Under the pieces are notes generated by a model that had not been told where the DNA came from, made no database searches, and saw only the letters and a program-made list of their open reading frames with translations. 64,000 nucleotides of DNA from Apostichopus japonicus (lineage: Eukaryota; Echinodermata; Holothuroidea; Aspidochirotida; Stichopodidae): contig NC_092568.1 of assembly GCF_037975245.1 (NCBI RefSeq), positions 19,514,001-19,578,000 of the forward strand, in the 5' to 3' direction. This document shows positions 53,022 through 64,000 of this stretch, in pieces. Each line of letters opens with the position of its first letter. The stretch's first letter is position 1. Made by a program: the position numbers and the translations under genes.

Positions 53022-55297
53022 TTTCATCCCAAATATATGCTAGCTGAAAAGGCCAAAAGTGGTCATCTAAAAAAACTTTTGAGATCCTTGATTTTACTGC
53101 CACTCTGTAGTAACACTCACCCAAGACAATTATCATGGTTATATTATTTTTCCATTAACCCTCCATTTCACTGTATAATTTGAAGGATTGCATCAGTGCA
53201 AAAGTTAACTGTTACAGATTTTCAGTAGCTTTTAAGCTTGCAAAAACACTGCAGCGGAGATTTACCTACATCTCTCTCTCTGATAAACTGTCAGAAAGAA
53301 ACAACGATTGTTATCACATCATCAAGCTAGGCTCTCGTTGGTATAAACAGCTGCTATCGGACTTCAAAAGCAGCTCTAGGCATTACATATTAAAGAAACA
53401 ATGAAACTATATCTAGGATGTTGTAGGAATTCAGCTATCAGAAAAGGAGGAGGGTCTTTCATCTGGGAGCAAATCCACAATATTTCCACCAAATTGGTCA
53501 AGAGTAAAAATTATAAAACTTACTGGATGGTAGAATGAGAAGGAAGGCCATTGACCGAGTATGACTGGTCACTGAGGGTGCACAGTGTTAAAAGATTACC
53601 AGGGCATACTAGACACGGTAGAATGCAGTGCTAAGGTTGTGGGGAGACAGGTAAGCGGGGAGCGAAGTAAATAGAAATAAATACAAAATGATCTGATTCT
53701 GCCATAGTTGATCTGTCACTCTTTGAGTGAAATCAACTTCACAGAATTAATATCTGACGAAGAGCATATCGCAGAGGGAAACGCTGACTTTCAGTATTCA
53801 AAAATTATTTTCCCTTGACCGGACAGGGTTTATCAAATCAGGTAAATAAACAGACAAGCAACTATATAGAATGTGCCCTAATTGTAGCCACTAATTTTCA
53901 TAACCTCTCCACACAGTATGTTTTCAAATTCATCATAGAAAACCCTGAGAATTACAGCCATGAGACAGCAAGTATGACAGGGTGAAATGTATATTTTGAG
54001 GTCACCAGGTTCATTCACACATGGAAATCGTCACACCACTTACAAATGGTCACCTTATGTTACAACAAGGACAAGATCCAGGTTCAGTAGACAACATATG
54101 TGACTGTGTTACAGCCCAACTGATGGCTAGTAGTATAATTTAATATATAAAGTAGTCCAGATGCTCACCATGGAAATACTGTACAATTTGCAATGACAGT
54201 ATGTTGTGCAAGAGTATCTACTTGAATGACCAGAATTCATCTTCTGGACGTGAAATAAAGGTAGTATTTTTTGTCCCCAAAATAGGAAAGAAAGTCAAGT
54301 TAAACTGTCACTTAGAAAATATTCATACGTCAAGAAGCATTTTACAGCCAGACACACTCAAACTCTTAAGTTACCTTCCTTGAGACATTCTAATTATTGT
54401 TGATAACTTCATTTTTTTAAAACACCTAAATCGCAACGGTCTGGAAACAAGGCTGGCGACCTTCGACAATCATCACTACTTTCAACCTTTCAGCTTACTC
54501 AATTAAAATTGATTTAGAATTAAATTAAATAAGTTCTAATCGTTAGTTTACTGCCAAATGTTGGTGAGGAACAAATACGAAATCACATCTTCAATTCTTC
54601 AGTGAATACACTGATGTATCCATGATGGCAATTATGCAATATCTAACACTTAAGTTCTAATTACCAACTACATGTGATTAATTTAATGCTTAAACAGGCT
54701 AAGTCTCCAAGAACAAAACAAAACAGAATCATTATATGACTAACATTCTCATTAAAAATTCATTTGAGGATGGTGAAGGGGGGGGGGGAAGGGAATGAGG
54801 GGAATCTTGGAAGATGTTCTAGTTTGATCAACAATCTGTGATCTCATTTTGGGTGATACTTGGTACAGAAGGATTGGTAGAATTGGCCAACCAAATGCAA
54901 AAATCTGTTCCCAGTATTTATATCTTTTTCACATATAACATACAAACTTTGCAGAACTATTTTTAACTTTTCTTTGTTAGTGCTTCATTGCCATACTTTA
55001 CTTTCTGATGGGTTCACAGCAACATTTCACTATTTACAATTGATCACAGTGATATGGGGGACCACACATGTGTACAAACTACCTTGAAATACTGTCACAT
55101 CTACCCACTACAGTAAGTACCAGTAGAGTACAGTGTTCTACAAATTTCAACTGGATATCTCATTCACTGTTTGCTCAAATTCAACTTACCAGCTGCACTA
55201 AGAATGAGAATTAGGTCAAAATGAGCATGGTAGCCTAGAATAATATAAGGGGTGTAAGGAAGTCAACTCCAAGTTATACTATAAAGGTAAACTATTT

Positions 55298-55544
55298 CAG
55301 TGGTGTGCACAAAAGGGGTGGGGTCATGTCCTCACCTCCATCATCAGTTGGGGGGAAAATGTTCAGTCGGGTGAATTTCAAAACTCCTCAATCCCACAGC
55401 CACACTCTTCTTTTTAACATTTGAATCTGTTGCCAACCCTTCGATAATAGGTTCATGCCACTGCATAACTCAGTCAAGGGGGGGTGGGCGGATTTCCATT
55501 CCGCCCCCCCCCCCCGCACCTTTGAAATCCTGGGCACATCACTG
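55298..55544. mobile_element. Possible hAT-type MITE
   Basis: Ends CAGTGGTGTGC and GGGCACATCACTG are imperfect inverted repeats. Flanks AACTATTT and AATACTTT agree at 6 of 8 positions, so the duplication is decayed if real. A 12-C run lies inside. Confidence 0.4.
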
Positions 55545-56715
55545 AATACTTTCTCAAAGGGACCATACTGATTGGAATCAAAACAATTGATAAGTAATAT
55601 AGACCTAAGTACATGCAAGGTTTTAGAACTTTTGAACTGCAAAACCACATCATTCATGACAAAACTGAATATTACTGCCTAAAAGGACAATAAGTTGTCT
55701 GTTCATCAATCAACACTGTAATCTCTGATAGAAACCATACGGAATGAGGGTTCTCTTCAGTATTTTGAACCTCTAACAAACATACATGGCACATATACAG
55801 CTGTACACTCTTAAGGCAACATAGCTTACAAGCAAAAGTTCCCCTGGGTAAACTATGTCTAGACTAACAACTGAAGCCATAGTTTCAAATGCATGATGGT
55901 TAAAAAACTTTGCAATAAAACAAAGCAAGTAACTTTTCATTGTTAATGCATTAAGAGGTCAATGAAGACTATAAGGCCTGGGAATACTGAACATTCAATG
56001 ACATTAACTGTTGCTGGTATTATAAAGTTTTTTTTTCTTTTTCTTTTTTTTCTTTATTAAAATTAAGAGATGGAAGATAATTTTTATCATCTCCAAGGCC
56101 ATCTACGTTTAGGATCAGTTGTTTCGTTGTGATGCAGTATAATACAGGCCGCAATAGTTCTACAAACTTGCATAAAAACTGACCCAATTTTGCACTTGTA
56201 ATTGTTTTCAAAGTACTAGCAGGAAACAGACGTGAGGGTATGAATTTCGATAACTTCCTCGCAAAATAATTCCCACACTTTTATCAATAACATCTGCTTC
56301 AATGGTCGCCACCATGCAACAGCTACTAGCTTAAACCACAACCAACCCACATGTTTCAAATTTTACCTGGGCGCTGTCTTTGGAGTTGTATAAAGGAGAC
56401 AGGAATGTTAACAAATGTGTGTAATGAGTGAATCATATCACACAACCAATACTGACCAGCTAGCTGGCTGCATGTTCTCATAGATCTCCTCCTCGCTATC
56501 AGCAGCAGCATCTGCTGGCCATACTCTCAAACTTTCTGCATCTTGTCAAACTCCAGTGAGGTCACACTATTAAAACTCTGCCTTGTCACATTTCGGGGAG
56601 ATTTTACAACTACAGTTAGGTTATAACCTTTTGGTTTCCTTCTGTTCTTGATAAGTAGATAAGTAGCAGACTACTTCAGAGCAAGTTCAATGCTAAACTT
56701 AAGTATATGTGTGTG

Positions 56716-56717
<2 letters not shown>

Positions 56718-56762
<45 letters not shown>
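56718..56762. repeat. (TA)n microsatellite
   Basis: Uninterrupted TA dinucleotide run of about 20 units. Confidence 0.9.
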
Positions 56763-56767
<5 letters not shown>

Positions 56768-57954
56768 TATCAACTATAAACTATATACTTGTTATTTATA
56801 CAAACTGAATTAATTTAAAGTAATTCCAGAGGGAAATTTAGTTTTGACTAATGGTATAGCGTATAAATACTAAAGCATCCTGAGGGAAATTTGCATGCAA
56901 AATTTCTGTATTGCTTTCATCAAAATGGTGATAGTTGAAATTGTCACGTTTGTTCCATAAGTTTGTTTCAAGCTAACAGGTGTAATGTCATAGTTGCACA
57001 CTGGTATACAGCAAAACGGTTCATTTTCTTTACTGTTCACTCTAATATCATTTTTTGACCTTCGTTTGGATAGGGTTTCAACTTTGCTTTAGGGGACGCA
57101 AAGTTATCAGTCCCCCATTGACTATATAGTTTATTCCTGTTTTAATGAAACATTCCAAGTCTGAAAAAGAAAATTACATCATGAACTGTTTTCAAGAACA
57201 ACTTAAAAAATGTGTTACTGTGCCTCTATTACATCACACCTGCTTGTTTCACGTTCACTTTTGGTACAAAACAGGGGGGTCAACTGCCTATTGTCTCAAA
57301 AGCAATGCATGGGACTTGAATGTAAGTTTCATCAGGATGTGTAGAATATGTGTGTTCCTCTTTCATTGGCCAGAAATAAATTTTCACTTGGCCAATCCTT
57401 TGAAGCATTGTAGCGAACTTTATGTAGCATTTAAATGGTCAGCTATTACTATATGCAATTATTTTAAATGGGTGAATGACCACAGTCACAGCAGGTGAAT
57501 GAGGTGCTCTGTGTAGCACTTATATACATTTGTCAAGACCTGTTAGTGTTGCAAACCACAAAGTGTCTGCAGCAAATTCTTAAAAAATGTCTCAAGTACT
57601 CCAACAATAAAGAAGGCTTGCCTTGATTTGGTTCTTGCCTGCTCGTACACTCAACTGACTGTAACCTCTCAGATCGTGTTCCTCTACTACTCCAACTCTT
57701 TATAGAGGGGATTATTGAATTATAAACTTTAGAAACAGACATAACTTCCACACTGAGCTACCATGGATCATGTTTACTACTTTTTGTGTGTGCTCCATCA
57801 GGGGACCTCAGGGCCTATCAGTCTCATTTCAGAAATCAACATCATTTTAATCTATACTTTTAATATTCTGTGTTCATTACATCAGTTCTGCTTAATATGC
57901 TGGCTTCATAGGCGTAGGAGGCGGGTGGCTGCAGCTTCCCCAACCAACTATTTT

Positions 57955-58341
57955 GGTGAAAATTCGGGCAATATGCTGATAATTTTTCGGGCACCTACTG
58001 GAAGAAGAATAATTTGCAGTGTGTTTTTCATTTTTTTGGGGGGTGAAAATTCGGGCAATATGCTGATAATTTTTCGGGCACCTACTGGAAGAAGAATAAT
58101 TTGCAGTGTGTTTTTCATTTTTTGGGGGGGTGAAAATTCGGGCAATATGCTGATAATTTTTCGAGCACCTACTGAAAGAAGAATAATTTGCAGTGTGTTT
58201 TTCGAATTTTTTGGTGAAAATTCGGGCAATATGCTGATAATTTTTTCGGGCACCTACTGAAAGAAGAATAATTTGCAGTGTTTTTTTCAATTTTTTGGGT
58301 GAAAGTTTGGGCAATATGCTGAAAATTTTTCAGGCACCTAC
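57955..58341. repeat. 84-87-bp tandem array, five copies
   Basis: AATTCGGGCAATATGCTGAT recurs at 57961, 58048, 58135 and 58219; the fifth, variant copy is at 58303. The fifth unit is interrupted by the hAT insertion and resumes at 58716. The long open frames here on both strands are repeat artefacts. Confidence 0.95.
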
Positions 58342-58715
58342 CAGTGGCGGAGCGTCCATACAGTTAGAGGACTCAAATGGACTGCTGGTGCCCTTTTCAG
58401 CTAGTTACCCCTTTTTACTTATTCGCGATTATTGACTTTTTTATTGCGCTCTCAAATACCTATTGACATTTGTCACGTTTTGTTGGTGCAATTTTCTGAC
58501 AAATGGAGATGACAGTACCTATTTATTCTTTGTTTATCTGCAAATTAGCTAGGCCTGGAAAGGGTCATTTCCGGCGATCTAGGGAGTATCTTTACTCAAA
58601 AAATTTTTGTGTACGCTCCGCGCCAACCTGTGGTGGCGCTCCACTTAGACAGTGTCGAAAGGGCCCCTACAGACCATTCTCTCCCCCCTGACCAATTCCC
58701 CTAGCTCCGCCACTG
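58342..58715. mobile_element. hAT-like nonautonomous element, copy 3
   Basis: Ends CAGTGGCGGAGC and GCTCCGCCACTG. The 8-bp flanks GCACCTAC and GTACCTAC differ at one base. The neighbouring tandem units show the empty site (GCACCTACTGAAAG), confirming insertion. Length 374 bp. Confidence 0.9.
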
Positions 58716-59020
58716 GTACCTACTGAAAGAAGAATAATTTGCAATGTGTTTTTCAATGGTTAAACTTATATTATTATTATTATTATCATTGTTGTTGTAA
58801 CGACTTCCCCAATAATTATTACCAATATGGAAGGGTAATAACACGGAAAACGATTTTATGTTATTTGCATGTGATGTAATAACCGATGAATGCCTATATG
58901 ATATGCACATTGACATGTGGAACGCGCGCTGAGCGCACGAAAAATTTTGGTTGTATTTTTTCGGGCAAGTCGTTACAGCCCCCCCAAATCAAATGAGGCT
59001 CCTACGCCTATGGCTGGCTT

Positions 59021-62000
59021 CCAATAACGTGTGACAATCACTGTGTTCACATCGTCATCAGATCAGTCTGATGATGAGCATGTTGTCAGATCTTTGATGT
59101 GCACCTGGAGGGGGCTAATGCACACCCATGGGGGGGTGGGGGTATGGCGAGACTTGGGAGGGGATTCACATATATGTTAGCTGAAGTTTGTGGTATTTGT
59201 GCAGTACTGTGCAATCTTAAAGTTTCAGGGGGACATCTCCCTATCAAAATATCAAACTAATTCAAAAATTTCATACATTTATGATACCAACAACTACTAG
59301 GAGGATGTGGCATTGACCAAACCCACCCCCCCCCCCCAAAAAAAAACTGCAATTTTGCTAAGCAATCTGCAAGTTCAATCACCAGAAGATCTGTTAAACT
59401 CCCAAAACTGCAAATATAATGTATTGTACACAACTCTGCACATGCATTACCCCTATCATGATTTCTACTTTCATGTTTAAATTTACTATTTAACAGGCCA
59501 AACTATACCCACCGTAAATAGCTGATACAATAAAACAAGATACATGTTATGGTGATACTTCAGGCATATATCTATAGTCCAACCCATATATCTCACACGA
59601 ACTCATCCAAGCACTATCTATTAATTATAATATCTCAGAGATAGATGTTATGATATCAAAGTCCGGTTATATCGATCCCCTGGTATGTCAAAGTAATCAC
59701 TCCAGGCAATAAGTATAAAAGACGAATCCTGTATCGACCTACAGCCTCACAGCACTAAGCCAGTTAGTGTTAACTACTGTATGCTGTTTTTACCCTGGCA
59801 GGGTGATAGTTCCATGACCAGTTACAATATTTTATAAATTTATGCTTCATTTTTCCTTTTCCTTATCAAGAGAAATCTCCCATATAGAGTAACACAGGAA
59901 TCAAGTAAGTGGTCCATGAAGTAAAAACTTTATGTACCATCCTTAAAAACCCACCCAGGGAGATAACATTTTGTAACTTTACCACTGTATCTTGTCACTG
60001 CTAGGATGCGGGTTAATCTGGGATGGGGTTATAATCCCGATCCCACCACACAAGGTGGATCTTGCACTTCTAAAAATTAGACCGAGAATTTTATTTTTGA
60101 GCCAAAAAAAATTATGGTAATTGTTTGATCATTCGACAGTACCCCAATACAATTTTTTTGTTTTAATTCAGTTTTTTTATCTATGAATGTTATGTTCTGT
60201 ATTTATATACCGAATTACTGATATTCACTCACACATAAAATAAATACAACCCCTAAATAACTGTCCTAACTGGAACTGCGGGGATCAACAATCATATAAG
60301 TGAGCTGTTTCCAATCTACCGAGATTGCATGGCTAACACTGGGAGGACCAACCAACATATATAGATATATAACAGACATACAGTATGGGCTACAAGGATC
60401 ATCTAGGGTTAACCACACTCAAAATTCAACACACTTTGGACAATGCAACTCAAAGCTCAAATATACTTAGTCCTAATGAGTAGGCTTATAGGTCAGCCCT
60501 AGTAAAGGAGCCCCATTTAAAATTGACCATGGCAATATAAACAACTTCAAGGGATTGGAGTTTGATTATTTACCTTAAGAAAATAACTCCAGTGAGAGGA
60601 ATTGCTTTTAGATTTAGTATATAACCGAACAGGTGGAACATCATGAGACTGTTTACAAACCTGCATCCTCTTCATGAAGTGTTCTGCAGTGTTTGTAGAG
60701 AGGAAGAATCTCCCCAACCCCCAACCGTCCTATGAAGCTAGTTGATAAAAACAATCAAAAGAACCCAGATAACTAACTGTATGAACCTGCAGTATAGTAC
60801 ATGACATGGAAAGCTGATAATTAGCTGCCTATCTTGAAATGTTCAGAGCTGTTGGTGATGGGAAAACTAAAACTGATATAATTTTGGACCTTATAATTTC
60901 TTTCACACCTGGAATTTGAAATTGTAGAGCTTTAGTGAATACAATGACATCCTAAGGTCTGTTCTCCCATAGACGTTGTTATCCCGCATGTTAATATAAA
61001 AACAGAAAGTTAACCTGCGAGAGTTAGTGATAGGTACTCATCTACCATGGTGTAAATGAAGATTGAAGTTTGGGAAGGTTGTCAGCATGTACAACACCAA
61101 TAACAAAACTCATACTTCCAACAAAATACAGGGTACACGGTAAATTAATTAGCTCAGGTCTGTCAATTACCTACAGCTGTTGGAAACCTCAAGGTTGGTG
61201 TCTGATGATCCACAAAGTCTCCTCCTTCAGTGGAGTTGCAACATTGTACAACCCCCCACCCACCCCACCCCCCATTCTACTATGTCTAGGGGATGCCCGA
61301 AGCAAGTGTAAAATCTGCTTGAGGCGATAAATGTAGAAAATTCTTATCTTAAAATAGTTCAATAAACATTGGTAATCAATGCCTTAGAACATTTCTCTTT
61401 CATGAGGCAGAAATAAATTTTCATCTCAGGGACTGTCCTATTCATGGCAAAGGATGACACTAGAATGTCCCTGTGAATATTTCAAAAATTCAGCACAAGC
61501 CCCTGATAAAATCTTTAAGAAGAGGGGAGGTGGGGTGTTCAACACTACTAGAGGATCCCCTCCCCCAACCCCTCCCCCCAACAATGGGTATAAAATTTGA
61601 AACACCACCTTTGGTCTGCATTAAGCTACCATTTAATATGGAAGCTTCCAGCTTTGGTTTACCTCCGACCTGAGAAAAGATACAGTTAATATTAGCTCCG
61701 GATTAAATAATCAAGGTAAATTACAAAACATAACCTTACCAATCAAATCAATTAGTAAAATCAAGTACGCTCGTTGGAAATCTCTTTATCTTCATTGTAG
61801 CAATCAGTGAGTAAGTGACCTTACCACCAGGTTAAGACTCAACCGCACTAGTTGTTGGGTACAACAAAAGATACAGATGTAGGACTCTTTATGAAAGGAT
61901 ATGGTACAATTTACAGTACAAAAGCTTAATGGGGCAATGAATGAGAAGGCAGAGGGGGGGGGGGGGGGAGACAGTGAAACAATAAGTTGTAATTTATCAA

Positions 62001-63820
62001 TGCGTCAATCAGCACCAGGCATACTATAACAATAACTTATGTACATTTTAAAGTTCTTGCAGTATACGGTTTGAAAATAATTGGCCGCCCACTTGAAGGC
62101 GTAAGTCACAAAAGAAAATTTAAACACAGACCAATATATACAGTGACAGCTGTTAGACCAAATAATTTGAATCTAACTAGAATTTCATTTCATCTTTTTC
62201 TTGTCTTTCTGTTGCTCTACACAACTGAATTTTTTGAAGTCATATCATTTTCATATAGCTGGCCCTTTTGAATTTTGATTACTGAATAGGTTAATTATTA
62301 GGCGACAGAGTTTTGAAGTGGCATACTAAACAAAAATGTGTAATATACACTTGGCAAGGTCTCATATACAATAGCATTTTTCAAACAGCTAATTTCAGAA
62401 AAGTGCAGCGAGACTGTAAGTGCGGACGCTAATACTGAGCACAGAGCTTTGGGTGTTATTAAGTAATCTTTCTTACCTAAACCGACTGTAGTCTAGAAAC
62501 CTCTTTTAACAATCTGTTTTTAAATTCTTAAATGGCCTTGTTATCTTGTTTTCTGTTTTGTTTTTTCTTGACAGTTCTGAATGGAATGCAACGCAACCAA
62601 CGGAAGAAAAACAGCGGCTCCATGGTTAGTGAAAACCATGGAATTATTTATCCTGGCATGACAGAGGAACTAAGTCACAGGATATCCTTTGACCAAAGCA
62701 CTGTCTATATCAATATTGTTGCTGGTGGCTTCATCATGGTCTCCAACAGGTCACTACAACTAGTGATACATCATAATCTACAATACAGTGCGGTCTTTAA
62801 TCGGCATGGCTGTTTTTGAGAACCAGATTGGGCCTGGGACAATTATGTCACCGAGAGAGAGGACCAAGCTGTATGCCACCAAAAGTCCTTTTTGAAGTCT
62901 ATTATTTTTCCTTCGTTATGCAGATTAGGATAAATTATATTCTTTTCCCTATATTACCCAGGTGTCCCTACTTTTCAACCCTCTTCCCCACCCCCTCCGG
63001 ACTGTAGCAATTGATCGACCCATGACTAACCTCTTGTCTGACAGACTACATTTTTCAAACGAAATCCTTAACTTTTAAGTTTTTTTTCATCAAAGTTTGA
63101 AGAGTTAATTTTTAAGGAGACTTCAGACGAATACAGCACACTGCCATCCATGCCATGTCCCCGTTTACAACCAAGACTTGATGAATTGCGTCCGTCCATA
63201 GTGATCGTATTCTGGCATACATTTGTTATACCTGTACTAGTTGCAACCTCTAGTAACTATCTAGAGCAGAGAGACACTTTGAGACCAGTCATTCAAACTT
63301 TAACCAGTGGGAATTCTCCTTGAGTCCTTGTATTCATAACTCATGCATTTGCCCTTGTGCTAATGTACCAGTCTATTCTGCTAACACAAGACACTGCTAC
63401 TTCATCCCCTATTACCACCAGATATAATACTCCGTATCTTTTATCTTACCTTGTAAATGCAAACCCTAGATATATTCTGTGCCCTTCTGAAAATGATTAC
63501 AACCAGCTGGAATATATTTTTCCCCCCTTTACTTTTCATGTGGAGAGAGTCTACACTGATTCTGTCATAGAATCTGATGCCTAGCTTACCGCACATAAAA
63601 ACCTTGGCTACTTATACCCTCTCTGTCAGCTGGCAAACTTATTCAGGTCAAGTACCGCAAATTACAAAGAGTTGCATTGATACCATGAAAGAATTTATGA
63701 TATTGAAATCTATGGGATGCTCTCTCTCTCCAAATTGCTGGTGGATATTTTCAGGGTTCAGTGTCTAAGAGAAGGAGGGAGGGAGAAAGAGAGAAAGCAA
63801 TACTTCTCCCAAAGAACTAG
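59021..63820. other. Noncoding region, no confirmed gene
   Basis: AT-rich with C or G runs (for example 15 G at 61954-61968). A short + strand segment 62575-62624 has a good acceptor (TTTTTTCTTGACAG) and a GTTAGT donor, but is too small to identify. A decayed relative of the element fragment at 63821 appears near 63242-63300. Confidence 0.45.
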
Positions 63821-64000
63821 GTTCAACTAGAACTTGAGAGATTAACTTGTAACCTCTGGAAACCCCCTAGAGAGACACTTAACTCTGAGTCAGTCATTAA
63901 ATGTGGCAACTGTAAGATTTGTCCAGTTTCAAATGTGGTTAGAGGTGAGACTTCACAGCAGGTCATCAAATCTGCTATTAATGGAACTTTTGTAACCAAT
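63821..64000 (+). mobile_element. Possible Penelope-like retroelement fragment, cut by the window edge
   Basis: Open for 60 codons to the window end. It contains VIKCGNCKICP followed by a Ser/Thr/Gly-rich stretch, resembling the Cys-rich linker that precedes the GIY-YIG endonuclease domain of Penelope-like elements. The endonuclease itself, which would confirm this, would lie beyond 64000. Confidence 0.4.

Larger units (their letters stand above)
53030..57906. other. Noncoding region, no confirmed gene
   Basis: Contains a (TA)n microsatellite at about 56718-56762, a possible small MITE (55298-55544) and an exon-like acidic segment on the - strand (56457-56535). Nothing else supported. Confidence 0.5.
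57907..59012. mobile_element. hAT-like element, 1106 bp, carrying a tandem array and a nested hAT
   Basis: Inverted ends CATAGGCGTAGGAG and CTCCTACGCCTATG are perfect, with a perfect 8-bp duplication GCTGGCTT at 57899-57906 and 59013-59020. Left part is an 84-87-bp tandem array; a 374-bp hAT is inserted in it. The right part (58860-58980) is homologous in reverse to 7425-7560. No transposase. Confidence 0.88.

Noticed and set aside
57763-58314. Open frames of 165, 140 and 101 codons
   Set aside because: They translate an 84-87-bp tandem array inside a hAT element; the repeated peptide is an artefact on both strands.
62532-62819. 95-codon + strand frame with a hydrophobic start
   Set aside because: The hydrophobic part is a pyrimidine tract before a possible acceptor; no domain and no supporting features.
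46424-64000. Search for the missing nidogen N-terminus (signal peptide, first NIDO strands)
   Set aside because: No - strand segment with the expected NGxISF-type motifs and phase-0 donor was found; I do not assign any exon here.

Overview
This window is animal (metazoan) genomic DNA: intron-rich, AT-rich, with small exons bounded by GT..AG sites, many microsatellites, homopolymer G/C runs and nested DNA transposons. It holds two extracellular-matrix genes arranged tail to tail. Gene content, phase-1 EGF exons and repeat style suggest a marine invertebrate, possibly an echinoderm such as a sea cucumber. That placement is inference, because nothing in the window fixes the species.

Region 1-3450 (+ strand) is the 3' end of a thrombospondin gene. 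Four exons encode the last 169 residues, most of the TSP C-terminal lectin-like domain, and a probable intron follows 2 nt after the stop. Region 3450-10450 is intergenic and dense in transposons. Several hAT-like elements with perfect 8-bp target duplications are nested in it.

Region 10450-46423 (- strand) is a nidogen (entactin) gene. I assembled 26 exons by hand. All splice sites are GT..AG, every junction keeps frame, and the joined coding sequence is 3768 nt: 1255 residues plus stop. Domain order is NIDO (C-terminal part), EGF, G2F beta-barrel, 14 EGF modules, YWTD propeller, terminal EGF. The N-terminus (signal peptide and first half of NIDO) was not found and probably lies beyond the window. 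The rod is far longer than the vertebrate one and has no thyroglobulin type-1 module. Twenty consecutive introns are phase 1. The rod shows recent local change: a 378-bp exon+intron module present four times, a 648-bp tandem exon duplication, a relic EGF exon, and two tandem arrays that copy splice-donor junctions into introns. A 3952-bp TA-flanked transposon separates two of the EGF copies.

Region 46424-64000 has no gene I can confirm. It contains more hAT-like elements (one carrying an 84-87-bp array and a second hAT inside it), a TTAA-flanked MITE, a few isolated exon-like segments, and at the right edge a possible Penelope-like retroelement fragment.

How the genes work together: both products are secreted, calcium-dependent, multi-domain matrix proteins. 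Nidogen links laminin and collagen IV in basement membranes; thrombospondins are matricellular or matrix-bridging. Their adjacency is a genomic fact here, with no evidence of co-regulation.
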